From Isoetes taiwanensis (lineage: Eukaryota > Streptophyta > Lycopodiopsida > Isoetales > Isoetaceae): a DNA stretch of 64,000 nt. The notes under the pieces are model-generated. The model ran no database searches. It was not told the DNA's origin and worked only from the letters and a program-made list of their open reading frames with translations. The stretch is from positions 2,947,252 through 3,011,251 of the forward strand of contig JAJEKV010000013.1 of the NCBI GenBank assembly GCA_021234155.1, given 5' to 3'. Every line of letters starts with the position of its first letter. Positions within the stretch are counted from its first letter, which is position 1. A program made the translations under genes and the position numbers. Below, piece by piece: positions 1 through 11,931 of this stretch.

Positions 1-2
1 AA

Positions 3-286
3 CCAAATACTTTTAGCTGGTTTAATCAGAGAATTGATGACCCTATCCACTGCCTTCATGACCGTTTCTATGTCAGTGAGAACCTTTGGAACCAATGTGA
101 TAGGGTTTCCAATCTAAATGGCTTTACTATCTCTGATCACTTTCCCCAGTTGCTGGAAATAAGAGGAGACACCTCAAATGCCAAGAGAAAATCCTACTTC
201 AAGTTAAATGTCTCTCTTCTTGATCAGACTACCTTTCTTCCTGAATTTGAACAGGTTTATCTAAACCTAGAGATCAGTTCGGATGG
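3..286 (+). pseudogene. LINE copy 1: C-terminal end of AP-type endonuclease
   Basis: Frame 3 reads through a stretch with the pattern FSWFN, then HDRF, then GFTISDHFPQ, ending at the junction to the linker before RT. The SDH triplet is the conserved terminal motif of the AP-endonuclease fold used by L1 elements to nick target DNA. The N-terminal catalytic part lies outside the window. The following linker (287-655) is lysine and glutamate rich, as expected between EN and RT. Confidence 0.75.
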
Positions 287-2925
287 ATGGAATGGTGGGT
301 GAAAACTGCCAAAAATATAAAAAATTGGCTCAAAATCTGGGGCAAGCAAATTTATAATCAAGAAAAGCAGTACCTGATGGATCTGAGAACTCAACTCCAG
401 CAAACTCCCTTGGATCAGCAAGAGAATATAAAAATTCAAGTTGAGAGAGAAGAACTCAAAATTGCTAAAGGTTGGAAGCTAAAAGCAAAAATCAGGGAAC
501 TTAAGGATGATGAGAGGAGTAATTCCAAGTATTTCTTCATCAAAGCTAAAGGGAGGGCTAAGAGAAATCAGATCTATAGTGTAAAGGTCAATGGCAATCC
601 CATCTCTGAGGACAATGATCTTAAACAAGCCTCTGAGATCACTTTAAGAGAATAATGGGAACCTCTCCTACTACTATGGAAGAGAATATTGACAATTTCA
701 TTCAGATTCAGAGATCCATCCAAGATGAGCAGAATGAAAGCATGAATGCTCCTTTTACCAATGAAGAATTGTGGGCAAATGTTTCAGGTATGGAAAATGG
801 TAAGACTCCGGGCCCTGATGGCCTCCCAGTGGAATTTTTTAAAAAAACTTGGAATATTATTGGAAATGAGGTTACTAATGTGTGTAATGAGTTTTTAATT
901 CTCGGGAATCTAGACTACCGAGAATCAATACCGCCTTTATCTCCTTGATCCCTAAAATAGATGAACCTGAAACTTTCTCTCGATTTGGACCCATATCCCT
1001 CACCAATGTTATTTACAAAATCATCTCTCGCTACCATAGCCTCTAGATGAAACCTATTTCGATCTTACCATCTCCAATACCCAAAGTGCTTACCTAAAGG
1101 ATAGGTCCATTCTAGATAATGTAGCCCAGCCTATCATTGGCATGCATTGGGCTAAAGAAACTAAACAGGACATTGCCCCCGCTCAAACTGGATATTACTA
1201 AGGCTTTTGACACGGTCAGCTGGAGTTTCCTCTTCAAATGTTGTCAAAAGATGGGGTTCTCCCAGGAAGTGATAAGTATTTTTCAAGCCATCCTTTACAA
1301 CTCAAGATCCTCGGTTCTGATCAATGGAGAATGCAGCCCTTTCTTTGAGATAAAGAGAGGCGTCAAGCAAGGTTGCCCTCTCGCCCCTTTTCTTTTTCTT
1401 ATAATCATGGAAGCCTTGAATTGTGCTTTCAAAAAAGCTGACCAGGAGAAGAGAATTGTGGGACTTAAACTTCCTGATAATCAAGAGGCATGTTTTTTCC
1501 TTAATGCTCACTTTGCAGATGACACTTTTCTCTTTGTCACTATGGAAGAAAGATCCATCACAAACACCCAAATTGTTCTCCAAGACTTTGGTAATTGCTC
1601 GGGATGTAAGATCAACCCTCTCAAATCCAAGCTCATTGCAAGAAATCAGGTAAAAGGGCAGCAAACTGCCCAAACCCTTGGCTGTGAGTATCTCTCCCCA
1701 ATTACTAAATCTAAAATCTTGGGTATTCCTTTTGCTTTAAGGACTAATGCTAGTAATCTTTGGGGGGATATTATTGAGAAGTTCCACAGAAAGGCTGATC
1801 TCTTAAACAGTAAATATCTGTCCAAAAATGGAAGAGCTATCTTAGCCAACTCGGTCATTTCTTCTTCTCATGTTTACCAGTCTTCTATCCTCTTAGCTCC
1901 TAAAAAGGTCACTTCTAAACTCCAAGGCATTTTAGGTAGATTTATTGCTAGTGGGGGTAGCAACAGAACCTGGGTTCCAGTTTCCATGAAAGAATGTATG
2001 AAGAAAAGGAAGCATGGTGGTCTTGGAGTTTTGGATATTGAGAAACAAGGGCTGGCCCTGGCAGCCAAATACATTTATAGAGCTGGCCATGATGAGATTA
2101 ATCACCCTGTGTCAAAGCTTATTGATCATTACCTTGCTAAGTGTAAACCCTTTGGGTGGAGAAATGTGAACATGCACCTCCCTGAAAGCTTATTCTTTGA
2201 TTTCAAGGTTCCTAATAATACTCCCGGAATCATTAAAAAGTGGATTAGAGCATGGAAAGCAGTTAGCAGGATGTATTCTTGGAAGGAGGGCCTTTCTAAG
2301 GATCAAACAATTTTTTGGAACCCCTCTCTAATTCTAAATAACCCTGACATCTGCTTGGCTATGCATTTTCCTATTCAGTGCAAAAAATGGTCAGATAGAG
2401 GCATCACTCACATTTCTCATCTGTTTAATGATGTGGGCTTTATTGAATTTCAAAATTCAGTTCTTGCAGACATGGGTGAAGATCATGAGAGACTCTACCA
2501 AGCCATAAGGAGTTGCCTTAATGAAGGAGTGTGGCATAACCAAGAAACCCAATGGCATGTTCATGGTAAACAAGGTTATAGGGTTAAAAATGCTTACGAT
2601 TTCGACAAGGAGCTACACCATCTCCATTCACACCAAATGGGAGATCACTGAGGAGAGATGTATGGCAAATCTAAAATTCATGTGGAACTCTCCTATTAAC
2701 CCCAAAATCAAGGCCTTTATGTGGCAACTCTGTCATAAGGCTTTAGCCACCAATGTAAAAAGATTTAGATTGAACATGGTCGCTTCTAACTTATGTGAGA
2801 GATGTTTACGTGAAGTCAAGATGAAAGTCATTTGTTCAAGAACTGTTTTAAGGGCCGAGTGGGTACTTGAGCTAGCTGGGCCGAGGAATTCCAAATTCCC
2901 AACCCGTCCTCTACCCCCTCGTTGA
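287..2925 (+). pseudogene. LINE copy 1: reverse transcriptase and zinc-finger tail (broken ORF2)
   Basis: Reverse transcriptase of the L1 clade. Visible motifs in order: GPDGLPVEFFKK (about 810), LDITKAFDTVSW with the motif A aspartate (about 1190), GVKQGCPLAPFLF (motif B, about 1360), FADDTFLF (motif C, about 1515, Phe replacing the usual Tyr of YADD) and LGIPFAL. A zf-RVT-like tail with FMWNSPINPKIKAFMWQL and paired cysteines follows in another frame at about 2640-2830. Frame changes occur near 655, 950-1130 and 2600. The longest open piece is 1137-2651. Confidence 0.9.
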
Positions 2926-3684
2926 AATCCTCTTTCCTAATGATCCTCGGGACTGGAGAATCTACATTCTACTCACGGAGGATCCGGAAAGCAAGGAACT
3001 CAATCATTTTTGACCAAGAGATTATCCGCCGATTGTGCGGTGATCAAGCAAACCAAATATGATATCTCTTGGATAAGAGAGATTTTCTCAATTCACTAAC
3101 CGTCTTCTTTTTTTTTGATCCAGAGGTAATATTCTCATTGCACAAAAGAAGTGAAGTGGAATCGGATTAATCTCGGGGTAAATTCCATGTGGCTGGACCA
3201 ATTGAGCCACACTGTGCATTCTACCATGGTGATCATTGTCGTTGGACTGCTCGTGCATTCAAAGTCACGGGACGCCGTGAGAGGACTCATTTGTGAAGCA
3301 ATAGACCACTCGTGTCGTTTTAATCCTTCTAAATGTCGGTCATGTAGTCGCCTCGCTCGCTCATTCATTTCTGCTACCAAAGGCATGGGTAGAAAGGACA
3401 AAAGAAAAGTTGGAGAAGCATCTGGATCTGCTAAACCAGAAATCTGAAATCAGACTTATCATAGAACTATATATTAGATCATCTCAGTTTTAAGTTTTTT
3501 TTAAGTCTTATATGACTATGGATGTAGTATCTAAGTTTTAGATTTTTTTCCAGAATCTAAAAGATAGATCGAATGGGTTAATCACTTCCCAAGATAAAAA
3601 AAGCTGACTTTTTGTACTCATATATACATATGTATTTCTATGTATAACTTATTAATACAAATATAGCCTTCAATAAAAAAAAAA
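2926..3684 (+). other. LINE copy 1: decayed C-terminal end and 3' UTR
   Basis: A short open frame at 3151-3447 follows the zinc-finger region and ends in a basic, serine-rich tail; I recognise no domain in it. 3450-3670 is AT-rich noncoding sequence ending in the poly(A) run. I see no other gene here. Confidence 0.5.
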
Positions 3685-3687
3685 GAG

Positions 3688-5810
3688 ATTCTAAACACCT
3701 TTACCAAAGGCAAATCTCCTGGGCCGGATGGCCTTCCTGCTGAATTTTACATCAAGTTTTGGGATATTCTTAAAACTGATGTTATCTCCCTTGTTCATGC
3801 CTTCTGGAAGGATAATCATTTGCATCCTTCAATTTCCAGTGGATTTATCTCTCTGATTCCTAAAGTTGATCATCCTTCAAAGTTTCAAGACTGGAGGCCC
3901 ATCTCTCTCACCAACACCACCTACAAGCTATGTGCTAAGATTATTGCTATGAGAATCAAAAGCTTCCTTCAGAGAAATATTAGCCAAAACCAATCAGCAT
4001 TCCTTCCAAATAGATATATCTTGGATAATTATGTGGCTGCTATGGAAGGTCTGCACTGGAACAGAATTTCAAACCAAAATTGTATTCTTCTCAAGCTGGA
4101 TTTTAAAAGAGCCTTTGACTCTGTGAGATGGGATTTTCTGGATTTTGCCATGTCCAAATTGGGCTTCCATCCTAAGCTCATGAATCTTATTCATGGTTTA
4201 AACTCTAGATCCAATTCTGCTGTCCTCATCAATGGTGTCCCTACTGGCTTCTTTCCTCTATCTTGTGGAGTTAGGCAAGGATGTCCTCTAGCTCCCTATC
4301 TTTTCCTTGTGGCTGCTGAACTCTTAACTAGGGTCACTCTTCATTATCAGAATACTGCCCAGCTGAAAGGTTTAAATCTCCCAAATTCTGATGATAGTAT
4401 TTCCATTCTTCAATATGCTGATGATACCTTTTCCTTCCTTGATGCTGATCTCCAAAATATTAATCTTTTTCTTAAGATCTTAAGGCAATTTTCTGCTGCC
4501 TCTGGTATTCAATTGAATTTGTGTAAAAGTATGATCATTGGTGACCTCAATATTCCAGTTCTTGCTGGCATTAATGTCCTTCCTTCTAATCAGGCTACCA
4601 AATTACTGGGTTTGCCTATAGCTTTGAATCATAGCATCAAAGGCCTCTGGGATCCTATTATTTCGAGAATCAAAAAGAAACTGAACAATTATGGGAATTA
4701 TCTCTCTCTTGCAGGTAGATCTATCATTGCAAATGCTGTTCTTGCCAGTTCTCATGTTTACTTTTCCACAGCTCTAGTTGCTCCTAAATATGTCTACCTG
4801 GAACTTGAAAAGGTAATCAGAAATTTCATTTGGAAGGGAAGTCATTTGGTTAATTGGAATTCCATATGTAAGCCTAAAGTCTCTGGAGGTTTAGGTTGCA
4901 AGAACCTTTTTATTCAAGCTCAATCTCTTGCAGGTAAACTCATTTGGAAAGCTATTCATGGGAATCAATCTCCTGCTTATATCTTTATCAGGTATTGGAT
5001 ATCTTTAAGTCACCCTTGTGGTCATCCCTCTATTCATCATCTGCTCCCTCATTCTCGCTTTCAATCAATCGGGGCCGGGTTCCAACATCTCCCCTCTTAT
5101 GCACAATCTCATCAAGGCTGGAATGCTATCTCTCCTAATTTTCATTTCATTAAAAGAGAGGAGCTTCACTCGATGTTCAATCTTTTGGAATCCCATCATG
5201 ATCGAAAGGTAACTCTCCCCGTTCTTGCTATCAAGCATCCTTAATTTGTAAGAAATGGAATGAAGCTGGTTTAGTCTATATCAGAGACATGTTTATATGT
5301 GGTAGAGTCATTTCTTGGACTAGATTGAAGGGTATTATCAGAGGCACCTCTTCGGATAAGAAAATTTATTCTTTCATCAAGCCCTTCCTCTCAAATTTAG
5401 CTGTCAATTCTGGAAAGAGTGACTGGAGAGTAAATGACAAAGGGGATTACAAAGTCAAAAATGTTTACAATGCAATGACTTCAAACAATGAGGGATGTAA
5501 AGCTATGCTGAAATGGTCCATTACTTATGATCAGCTCAAAAGTTTATTTCATAATGTTTGGCATTCTTATTGCCCTCCTAAGGTCTCATATTTCATTTGG
5601 CTTATTGCTAATGGCAGTCTAAACAATCTGGTCTCTATGTCCAGAAGATACCCTAATATTTCTGCTATTTGCCCTTTAGCTTGTAACAGGCCTGAGGATA
5701 TGTCCCATATTTTCTTCTGTAGCTCCCTAAATGGTTTCTGGTCTTGGTTCTCTGATAAATTTATGATTGAAATTAATGAGGATCTTATGTCCCTTATGAA
5801 TCGGGGATAA
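3688..5810 (+). pseudogene. LINE copy 2: reverse transcriptase and zf-RVT
   Basis: Motifs in order: SPGPDGLPAEFY (about 3718), LKLDFKRAFDSVRW (motif A, about 4095), GVRQGCPLAPYLF (motif B, about 4267), LQYADDTFSF (motif C with intact YADD, about 4410) and LLGLPIAL. The open frame 3820-5244 is long (474 codons). After a frameshift the zf-RVT region runs 5289-5810 with WHSYCPPKVSYFIW and Cys/His pairs (CPLAC, HIFFC). The catalytic residues look intact, but the chain is interrupted and the N-terminal endonuclease is missing. Confidence 0.9.
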
Positions 5811-5989
5811 TAAATTTGATAATCTGATCATTAATATTGCTCTATGGAACATTTGGAAAGCAAGGAATCGGGTGTTATATGGTAAAAAAAGTGTGTCCAT
5901 CTTCTAAGGGTTAAAAATGCACTTTCGGTTTGATTTTGAGACTATTGCTACAAAGACACATAAAAAAGAAATTTGGAGCTAATTTTGAC

Positions 5990-6570
5990 AGGAAATGGGG
6001 AGAATATGGTTTGTATAGGGGTCACTATGATTTGTTTGCTTCCAATCTAAATGTTGTGGTCTCTAATTTATTTCTTTCTGATGATCCTAGAGTATCTTAG
6101 TTTCTTACGGGGAGAAGGAAACAACAAGTTTGATACCAGCAGCTCTCCTTTCACTCAGAGATCTCGGGATCAAGTCATGAAAAATGACATTGCCACTTCT
6201 ATGGAGTCATTCTTGATGAAAAGAGGACGAATGAGTTACAACAAGGAGAGTGAAGATATGTGGGCAAGTATATTTTGCAGGGAGGTCATCCAGATCCATT
6301 TACTGTGGAAATTCCTGACAGCAAATAACTGAATTCTCACAGAAGCTCAGCTCTCAAGATATAGAACATGGTACTACAGTCACAAATTACTGGCAGACCT
6401 ATATGGGTCACTGTTAATTCTTCTGGAGGATAAGGATTTGTTTCGACTCTGCTATCAAAATAATTGGCCCCTTCTCCAATATCTCTTTGGCTCCACAGAT
6501 GCCTTTAATGCCTACTTCAATTCCTACTTCTCAGATCACTGCTGAAATCCCTGTCCATTTGACCTTTAAG
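5990..6570 (+). pseudogene. LINE copy 2: unusual C-terminal domain
   Basis: Downstream of zf-RVT there is a further coding block, now split between frames. It contains GHYDLFASNL, LSDDPR, then an acidic block ending SIFCREVIQIHLLWKFL, then AQLSRYR and LADLYGSLLILLED. The fragment at 15676-16424 contains a recognisable relative (AIFCREVIQVHCLWWFL, RQLSRYR, ADLYGSLIILLGD). I do not recognise the domain; it is not an RNase H by eye. Conservation between two copies suggests it was once translated. Confidence 0.55.
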
Positions 6571-6914
6571 CCAAGAAGCATATACCGGCTTTTATTTTAT
6601 TTAGTTCTGGTTTACTCTTTTGGTGGATTTCATTTTTGGCAGGTTTGCAATTTGCTCGTTGGAATCGGTTCTGCTCCGGAATTGTGTCCTGCTGTTTACC
6701 TATTGCCATTTCATTCTACCAAGGGTGGTTGCTGATCGTTCTTCCTTCTTAATCTGAAGACTTCATTTTACGCTCTGTTTACATTCTATTATCAATTGCT
6801 ACACTTCACTATATTTTGATATGCTTCTCCTAAAAGCATACTTTTGCTATGTACTCTGAGATTTCATAATTAATGATAAAACCAACTCTTACCTTCAAAA
6901 AAAAAAAAAAAAAA

Positions 6915-7640
6915 TCTCCGTGCAATTACTAATAAGGTCCACAATTAATTCCTCACGCTCGAACCCATCAACGGTCCATTTTTATTTGAAAAGTCCAAAC
7001 TCTCACATGCACGACACTTGTCTTCGGCTCATGAAAGGTCCATAACCCTTTAAAAGCCCCTCATTCTCCTCGACTGCAGTTTTAGAAAATTCTGTGCTTC
7101 TGCTCCGCTTAACACTATCGCCTTCATATTTTTTTACCCAGGAAAGTCATTCTCATCCCTATCCTCGCCGCCAAGACTATACTCCGTGAACCAAACCGTC
7201 GGCCGGATCGAAAGCACTTGGCTTTGTGTTTTCGGCCGCTTGTCGCCATCCGTTTGGCGCCTTCCCTCATTCATTGTCCTATCGCTGGGAACCCTCAGAC
7301 ACCAAGGAATCTTAGCAGTTGATAGCATCTCGCCCCACCACAGGAGGCAAAGGTAAGCTGGACTACTATCTAAATATAAACTTGAGCGCCTGCCTGATTG
7401 AGTATCCCACTTTTGCTTTGAGGAAATTGGACTGTGGCTGACAAATTAACATCTTCTAGATGCCTCACTGGTCCCCACAAATGCATACCTGTGTGCAGAA
7501 CCTCATAGGGCACCCAATTGCTTCCCTGAGGGGATTTAATTTTGCACAACATTGGCCTTTTTCTCCAGTAGGCTACTCTTCCATCACGAGGGGTATCTTA
7601 ACTACTCTCAAGGGCAGTAGAACGAACTTCTCCCTCACAC
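6915..7640 (+). other. Element A leader region
   Basis: No convincing long reading frame. TTTAAAAG at about 7051 could be a TATA box for rightward transcription of the genes that follow. GCAAAG followed by GTAAGC at about 7342-7353 is a good splice donor; with the acceptor-like TTCTGCAG at about 8023-8030 or TTTGCAG at 8088-8094 it would remove all five palindromes at 7642-7961. The 13-mer GTCCACAATTAAT at about 6941 recurs at the right end of the element (14459). Confidence 0.4.
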
Positions 7641-7696
7641 CAAATTGGGCGGACGCCCAATTCACTCTTAAGGACAGCACGACTTCCTTGGATGCC

Positions 7697-7985
7697 AAAT
7701 TGGGCGGGCGCCCAATTTGGCCTCTATGATGCAACCGCCTCCTCAGCCCCAAGTCTCACCATGAGTTGAGCGGGAGTAGATTGGGCGGGCGCCCAATTTG
7801 GCCTCTATGATGCAACCGCCTCCTCAGCCCCAAGTCTCACCATGAGTTGAGCGGGAGTAAATTGGGCGGGCGCCCAATTTGGCCTCTATGATGCAACCGC
7901 CTCCTCAGCCCCAAGTCTCACCATGAGTTGAGCGGCAGTAAATTGGGCGGGCGCCCAATTTGGCCTCTATGATACAACCGTCTCT
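7697..7985 (+). repeat. 81-bp tandem repeat, each unit ending in the A palindrome
   Basis: Palindromes start at 7697, 7778, 7859 and 7940, giving a constant 81-bp period. The spacer (CTCTATGATGCAACCGCC and onward) is nearly identical in each unit, so the array grew by recent tandem duplication. It sits in a probable intron upstream of the first gene of element A. Confidence 0.95.
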
Positions 7986-8039
7986 TCAGCCACAAGTCTC
8001 CCAAGTACTAACACTACTTTCCGTTCTGCAGGCATTTTT

Positions 8040-8570
8040 ATGGCGCGAACAAAGCAGACTGCTCGGGTTCCCGGTCCCGCACCCTAATTTGCAGAGGCTA
8101 TTGCAAGAGAGGATGCAAGAACAGAAGAAGAGAAAGAACTGTTTGCTGACATCCAGGTAGTGCCCCATGAAGTTATGACGGTTGCTGATGAATGGGTCTG
8201 GTGCATAGAGATAGGAAACATTCATCCTGGGTCCCAGACAAACCACCTCAAGGATCTTTTGCTTTTCTTTGGCAAGAGAGGGACAGGAAAAATGAACTCG
8301 GCGGGTATCGTCGTCGACATGGAGGTCTTGCCTGAGAACAACGATGACTTCCTCATCGATGTTGAAGACACCGTAGATCGGGCTTTCGTCCGTTATAAAG
8401 TTCCACTTTCTAGGTACGAGCCATGTATGATGAACGCAAGTATAAAGGAAAGCCCACATTCTTGCGCTCATAGAGGATGGGCGCTAGACTCATATGAAAG
8501 TTTAGCGCCGGGCATCAAATCAAGAACGGATATCTTGATGGATACTATCTTTGTCGGCGGTGGATATTAG
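8040..8570 (+). pseudogene. Element A gene 1: possible histone H3-like N-terminus, then conserved unknown protein
   Basis: A single frame of 177 codons with one internal stop (TAA, 8085-8087). It opens with MARTKQTAR, identical to the start of histone H3, and runs on as an acidic segment (REDARTEEEKELFADI) and a conserved body. The body aligns with element B 41827-42256: shared NSAGIVVDM/YSPGIVINM, a VEDTVD/IEDPVE block, and HRGWALDSYES/KHGWALTSYES. The ATG lies 10 nt after an acceptor-like TTCTGCAG. However, TTTGCAG at 8088-8094 is also a possible acceptor, and its reading phase matches the homologous exon in B; if it is used, the H3-like stretch and the stop would be intronic. Function unknown. 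Confidence 0.6.
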
Positions 8571-8878
8571 AACACAAAGTAAGCAGTCGAAAGCAATCGC
8601 TCACTGGAGTATTAAGGCAAAAACCAACCTAAAGTATACGATTCTAAGTGGCTTAAGTCTAGATACAAGAAGAGTGAGACAAAGACAAGGGCTACAGCGC
8701 CCGGCCCATGGAGACCGAGACAAAGAAGAAGAAGGCGAGGGACACCGCGCACTGACTATGTAGGGTCATAAGTCCGAGCACTTGGACACTTTCTGTCACG
8801 AATCGTTTATCAGCCATCGATGCACCCTCCCCTGCTGATGTCGTCGCCGATTCATCCCGCATGCAGGCGAGCAATTAA

Positions 8879-9328
8879 GTGGAAGAAGGCGTAGGACCCG
8901 CAAAATGCAAAATTTTGATTGTAAATGGCAACCATAACGACCACGGTTGCTCAACCGCTTGTCACACAAGCTTTGGCATGGCCTCCCCGAAAGGAAGCAC
9001 TTGGGCGAACCGGATATTCTTTTTCTATTCCAAAAGGAAATGCCGAGTCCCCGGCAGAAATCTCACAAGAATCGAATGCGTTAGCTCGTCGGCCGAGGAG
9101 AATAATGACATAACGAAGAAGACTATACACGAAGAAGTATTCTTGAAGAAATTCAGCAGCTTCTTCAAACGGTGGGCATTCTACGGGAAGCCTAAAAGGG
9201 CAAACGCGGGCACTCCGTCGGTGGAGCTTATTCTCGTGATTGCACTACCACCATTATTTCGGAGGTTCGTGCTATCCACGGTTCAAATTCCCGCCCAATT
9301 CAGCATATTGACACTCTTTTCAAATTAG
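8879..9328 (+). pseudogene. Element A gene 2: NGNH-motif protein (partial)
   Basis: Open frame of 149 codons aligning to the second half of element B 42700-43470. Shared features are the NGNH tetrapeptide (residues about 16-19 here), a KRKCR/FRKCR block, an acidic SSSAEENND-type stretch and a helical tail (EEVFLKKFSSFF). The N-terminal part seen in B is absent or out of frame; in A the region 8690-8878 is basic and Arg-rich but interrupted by stops. NGNH loosely recalls the D/N-G-x-H motif of ParB/sulfiredoxin folds, which is only a suggestion. The first codon reported here is GTG, so the true start or splice site is unknown. Confidence 0.5.
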
Positions 9329-9570
9329 GGCTGGCGCCAATTTCCTGAACGAAGTGCAAATTGGGTTGCCTTATTTGGGACCCGCCCGGGAAATTAAGCG
9401 CCAGCAGCTTCAGATTGTCGAATGGTCTGAAATTGGGCCAATTTGGGACAGATAGTGCAAGCAAATTAAGATGATGTGTATGGGCCTTATCTAATGCCTT
9501 ACGTGTCATGCGGATTGGAAAGCAAGATGGCGCAAGCGATTAAGAAGTCAACTATGCGACTACGACTACT

Positions 9571-10267
9571 TTGTATATCTTGATAGCGAATCGTGGTCAA
9601 TGTGCACCGAAGTTGCCCGGTTATTCTCTGAAGACCCGGTTGAAGGGCGAGAAGGGAGAAAGAATTGAAGTGAAAGATAGGCTTAGACTTTTCACCAACA
9701 ATTCACGTAAGCCCATTAAAGTCCATGCATCCTCTAGATCGCAAAGGCTGATGAAGGAGATCAAGGATGGCACCACATTCTGAAGGGAAGCAAGGATTAT
9801 CTTGGGAGGCATACCATGAAAGTCGAGCCTTAGAGCTGAAGAAGATTGGAACAATGGAGCGGGCCCTTGTCGGATACATGAAGGAAGTGAAGAAACTTCC
9901 TTTTCAAGACATGGCTGCCTTTGAGGCAAAGCTCATCCCATATTCCACAGAGAATCTTATGCTTATGTTCGCCAAGATAGTATCGGTGGATGGGCGAAAG
10001 GACGCAAAAGAGATGGAGAAGGAAAGCTTCCGAGTCCCTCTACACCAAAGTAGGCGAATATCTTCTTGGGCGGTTGAGGAGGGTGGCAAACCGTTCAAGT
10101 GTTTCCACGTTAGTCCGCTGGGGTTTGTGCGTGGGCGTGGTAAACACTTCCGCCGCTTCATTGGATGCGACTTCGGAGATATACAAAGAAATGGCCAAAG
10201 GAAGATTATGAAAAATTCCTTGACCAGCTTCAAAGACGATGGCCGGACCAGCGGCTTTCTTGGATAG
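9571..10267 (+). pseudogene. Element A gene 3: conserved unknown protein
   Basis: Two overlapping frames (9571-9783 and 9767-10267) that together follow element B 43717-44296 in order: SQRLMKEIKDGTTF against MQRLFDEVLGGSTY, then YMKEVKKLPFQDMAAFEAKL against YVDENFPHRFTSFENFRSL, each ending in a Glu/Lys-rich helix. A frameshift near 9775 separates the halves. No known domain recognised. A basic, Gly/Arg-rich C-terminal part (10080-10260) contains FHVSPLGFVRGRGKHFRRF. Confidence 0.5.
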
Positions 10268-10560
10268 CTATATTTATTACCCCGGACCGCCTCAATGAGT
10301 GCCTATCGCCATGAAGACAATAGGCGATTGGCGGCCGTGTTTTGGGTTGGTTCATACCGGGACCCCCCGCCGTAAGCGCTTCTACCTCTAGAGTTCGAGA
10401 GTTGCAATGTCTTGTCCCGCTAATGTATGTTGCCGAGACGCAGCGGCTCCGCCATCTGTACAGGAAATAAATATTTGCTTTGCCAATTCCGACCATCCAA
10501 AGCAATATGCTAAGTTTCCCAAGCATTTACGAGAAAAACAGGACATTGAAAAGAATTTGC
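10263..10560 (+). pseudogene. Element A: decayed segment matching B 44400-44700
   Basis: No long frame is open, but short stretches in different frames match element B: VFWVGSYRDPP near 10340 against VYIGSYEDPYR near 44580, and a block beginning REL followed by LV-x-L-x-YVAETQ near 10400-10440 against REL followed by VLVYATKIDF near 44625. This extends the shared gene order. Function unknown. Confidence 0.35.
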
Positions 10561-10662
10561 CTGATCATGAGTGTGCAGCAGGTATGCATTTTAAATTGGG
10601 CGCCCGCCCAATTTTGTTGTTGACTATCAATATTTCTAACATTTGTTTTCCTCTGCGGCTTA

Positions 10663-11557
10663 TTGGTCGTATCGCCCTTGGTGCGACAAAGGATGCGGCC
10701 AGTGGGGAGGAGTACTGCGTCGAGAATCGGTTGGAAAGTAGGACGGCACCTATCTAGTACGAAGTTGATGTTGGAAGGTTGCAATCGTTCTCGACTTCTT
10801 TTAGGTGGTGCTTTTAGCCGAACTGCAATGTGTGAGGGCTATAAAACATTGTCTTTTGAGACGCGGAGAAGCTGGAAATTAAGCTTGTACGGATATTCGA
10901 GCAACTTCGATGTCATGTTAGACGAGAAAAAATCAAGAGCTTCGGGCACTACAAAAGATCAAAGAGGGAAAGAAGAAGGCCTCTACTTCCAAAAATGTTC
11001 CTCGACCCTCAAACTTCGCCTCACAGAGACACCTTGTCCGTTCTCCTCTACAACCATAAACGAAGTGCAATCCATTCTGAGACAGGACAAGAGCTCGATT
11101 CAAGTAGAGCTCAAAAAGGCAGCGGCCCTTGGCTCTCAGGATTTGGAACTATTTAGGAGAAGAAAAGACAACATCAACACACCGGCGAGGGGCGGCGGGT
11201 GAATACTGGGACATTATTGAGGCGACCTCAAAGTTCGAGGAAGAGGTTGCTAGGGATCCTGAGTCTGTCGTTGTCATGGAAACACAGGAAGGGGACAATC
11301 TGGATGGAGAGGATGTGGTCCCCAACACATTAAACAGTCAAGATGTAGAGGAAGAGGTGGCGAACACTGAAGACAATCAGATTTTAGATAAAAAATGGAA
11401 GAGATCAAAGAGGCAGCACAACAACCTCCGCCCCAGCATGAAGAACCCAGCAAGGATCATTCAGAAGAGGTGCCTCCAGACGAATGAGCGATTTATGATT
11501 TCAAAATATGTGAAATATGTTATGAACAATTGTAATTACTTCTTTTTTCAGAAATGA
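10663..11557 (+). pseudogene. Element A: basic then acidic unknown coding region
   Basis: Two overlapping frames, 10663-11202 (basic, with KKSRASGTTKDQRGKEEG) and 11129-11557 (acidic, FEEEVARDPESVVVMETQEG and onward, then a basic patch KKWKRSKRQ that could act as a nuclear signal). Position corresponds to the last part of the gene set in element B (44.7-45.3 kb), but I find only weak residue similarity. Not recognised. Confidence 0.3.
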
Positions 11558-11931
11558 TAACGTTGCACTCATTTCCTTGTCTTAAAATTCTCTAGTTTAC
11601 TTTGCTAACCAAATTGGGCGGGCGCCCAATTTGCTTACCCGTAGAAACTAAAACCTTTAATTAAATATGTTTCACGACCAATCTTGTTGCTGTTAACTTG
11701 AGACCTTCGCTATCCTCGGCCACAAATTGGGCGGGCGCCCAATTTACTAGCAGAGTAAACGTCATCAAACATGAAGTGAAGTGGAGGTGCAGACACAGTG
11801 GAGATCAAAGAGCAGATCCTCAGGAATTACTCAGGTACGTTACATTATATAATATTGACTATGCTTATTATATCCTTACAACATTATTATATCATTGTCA
11901 GGTACATTATCATATACGAGTCTACAACGAT

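Larger units (their letters stand above)
1..3684 (+). mobile_element. L1-type LINE, copy 1 (5' part outside window)
   Basis: A non-LTR retrotransposon running from the end of its endonuclease domain through reverse transcriptase and a zinc-finger tail to a 3' UTR that ends in an AATAAA-like poly(A) run at 3671-3684. The coding part is broken by several frameshifts and stops, so this copy cannot move by itself. It stops exactly where LINE copy 2 begins, part way into that copy's RT region, so copy 1 either inserted into copy 2 or lies beside a truncated copy 2. Confidence 0.9.
3685..6914 (+). mobile_element. L1-type LINE, copy 2 (5' truncated)
   Basis: A second L1-type element of a different subfamily. 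It starts abruptly inside the RT domain at the poly(A) of copy 1 and ends with the tail sequence TTCATAATTAATGATAAAAC followed by poly(A) at 6898-6914. The same tail closes the LINE fragment at 15676-16669, so the tail is the true 3' end of this family. The coding part carries frameshifts at about 5244 and 5810 and later stops. Confidence 0.9.
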
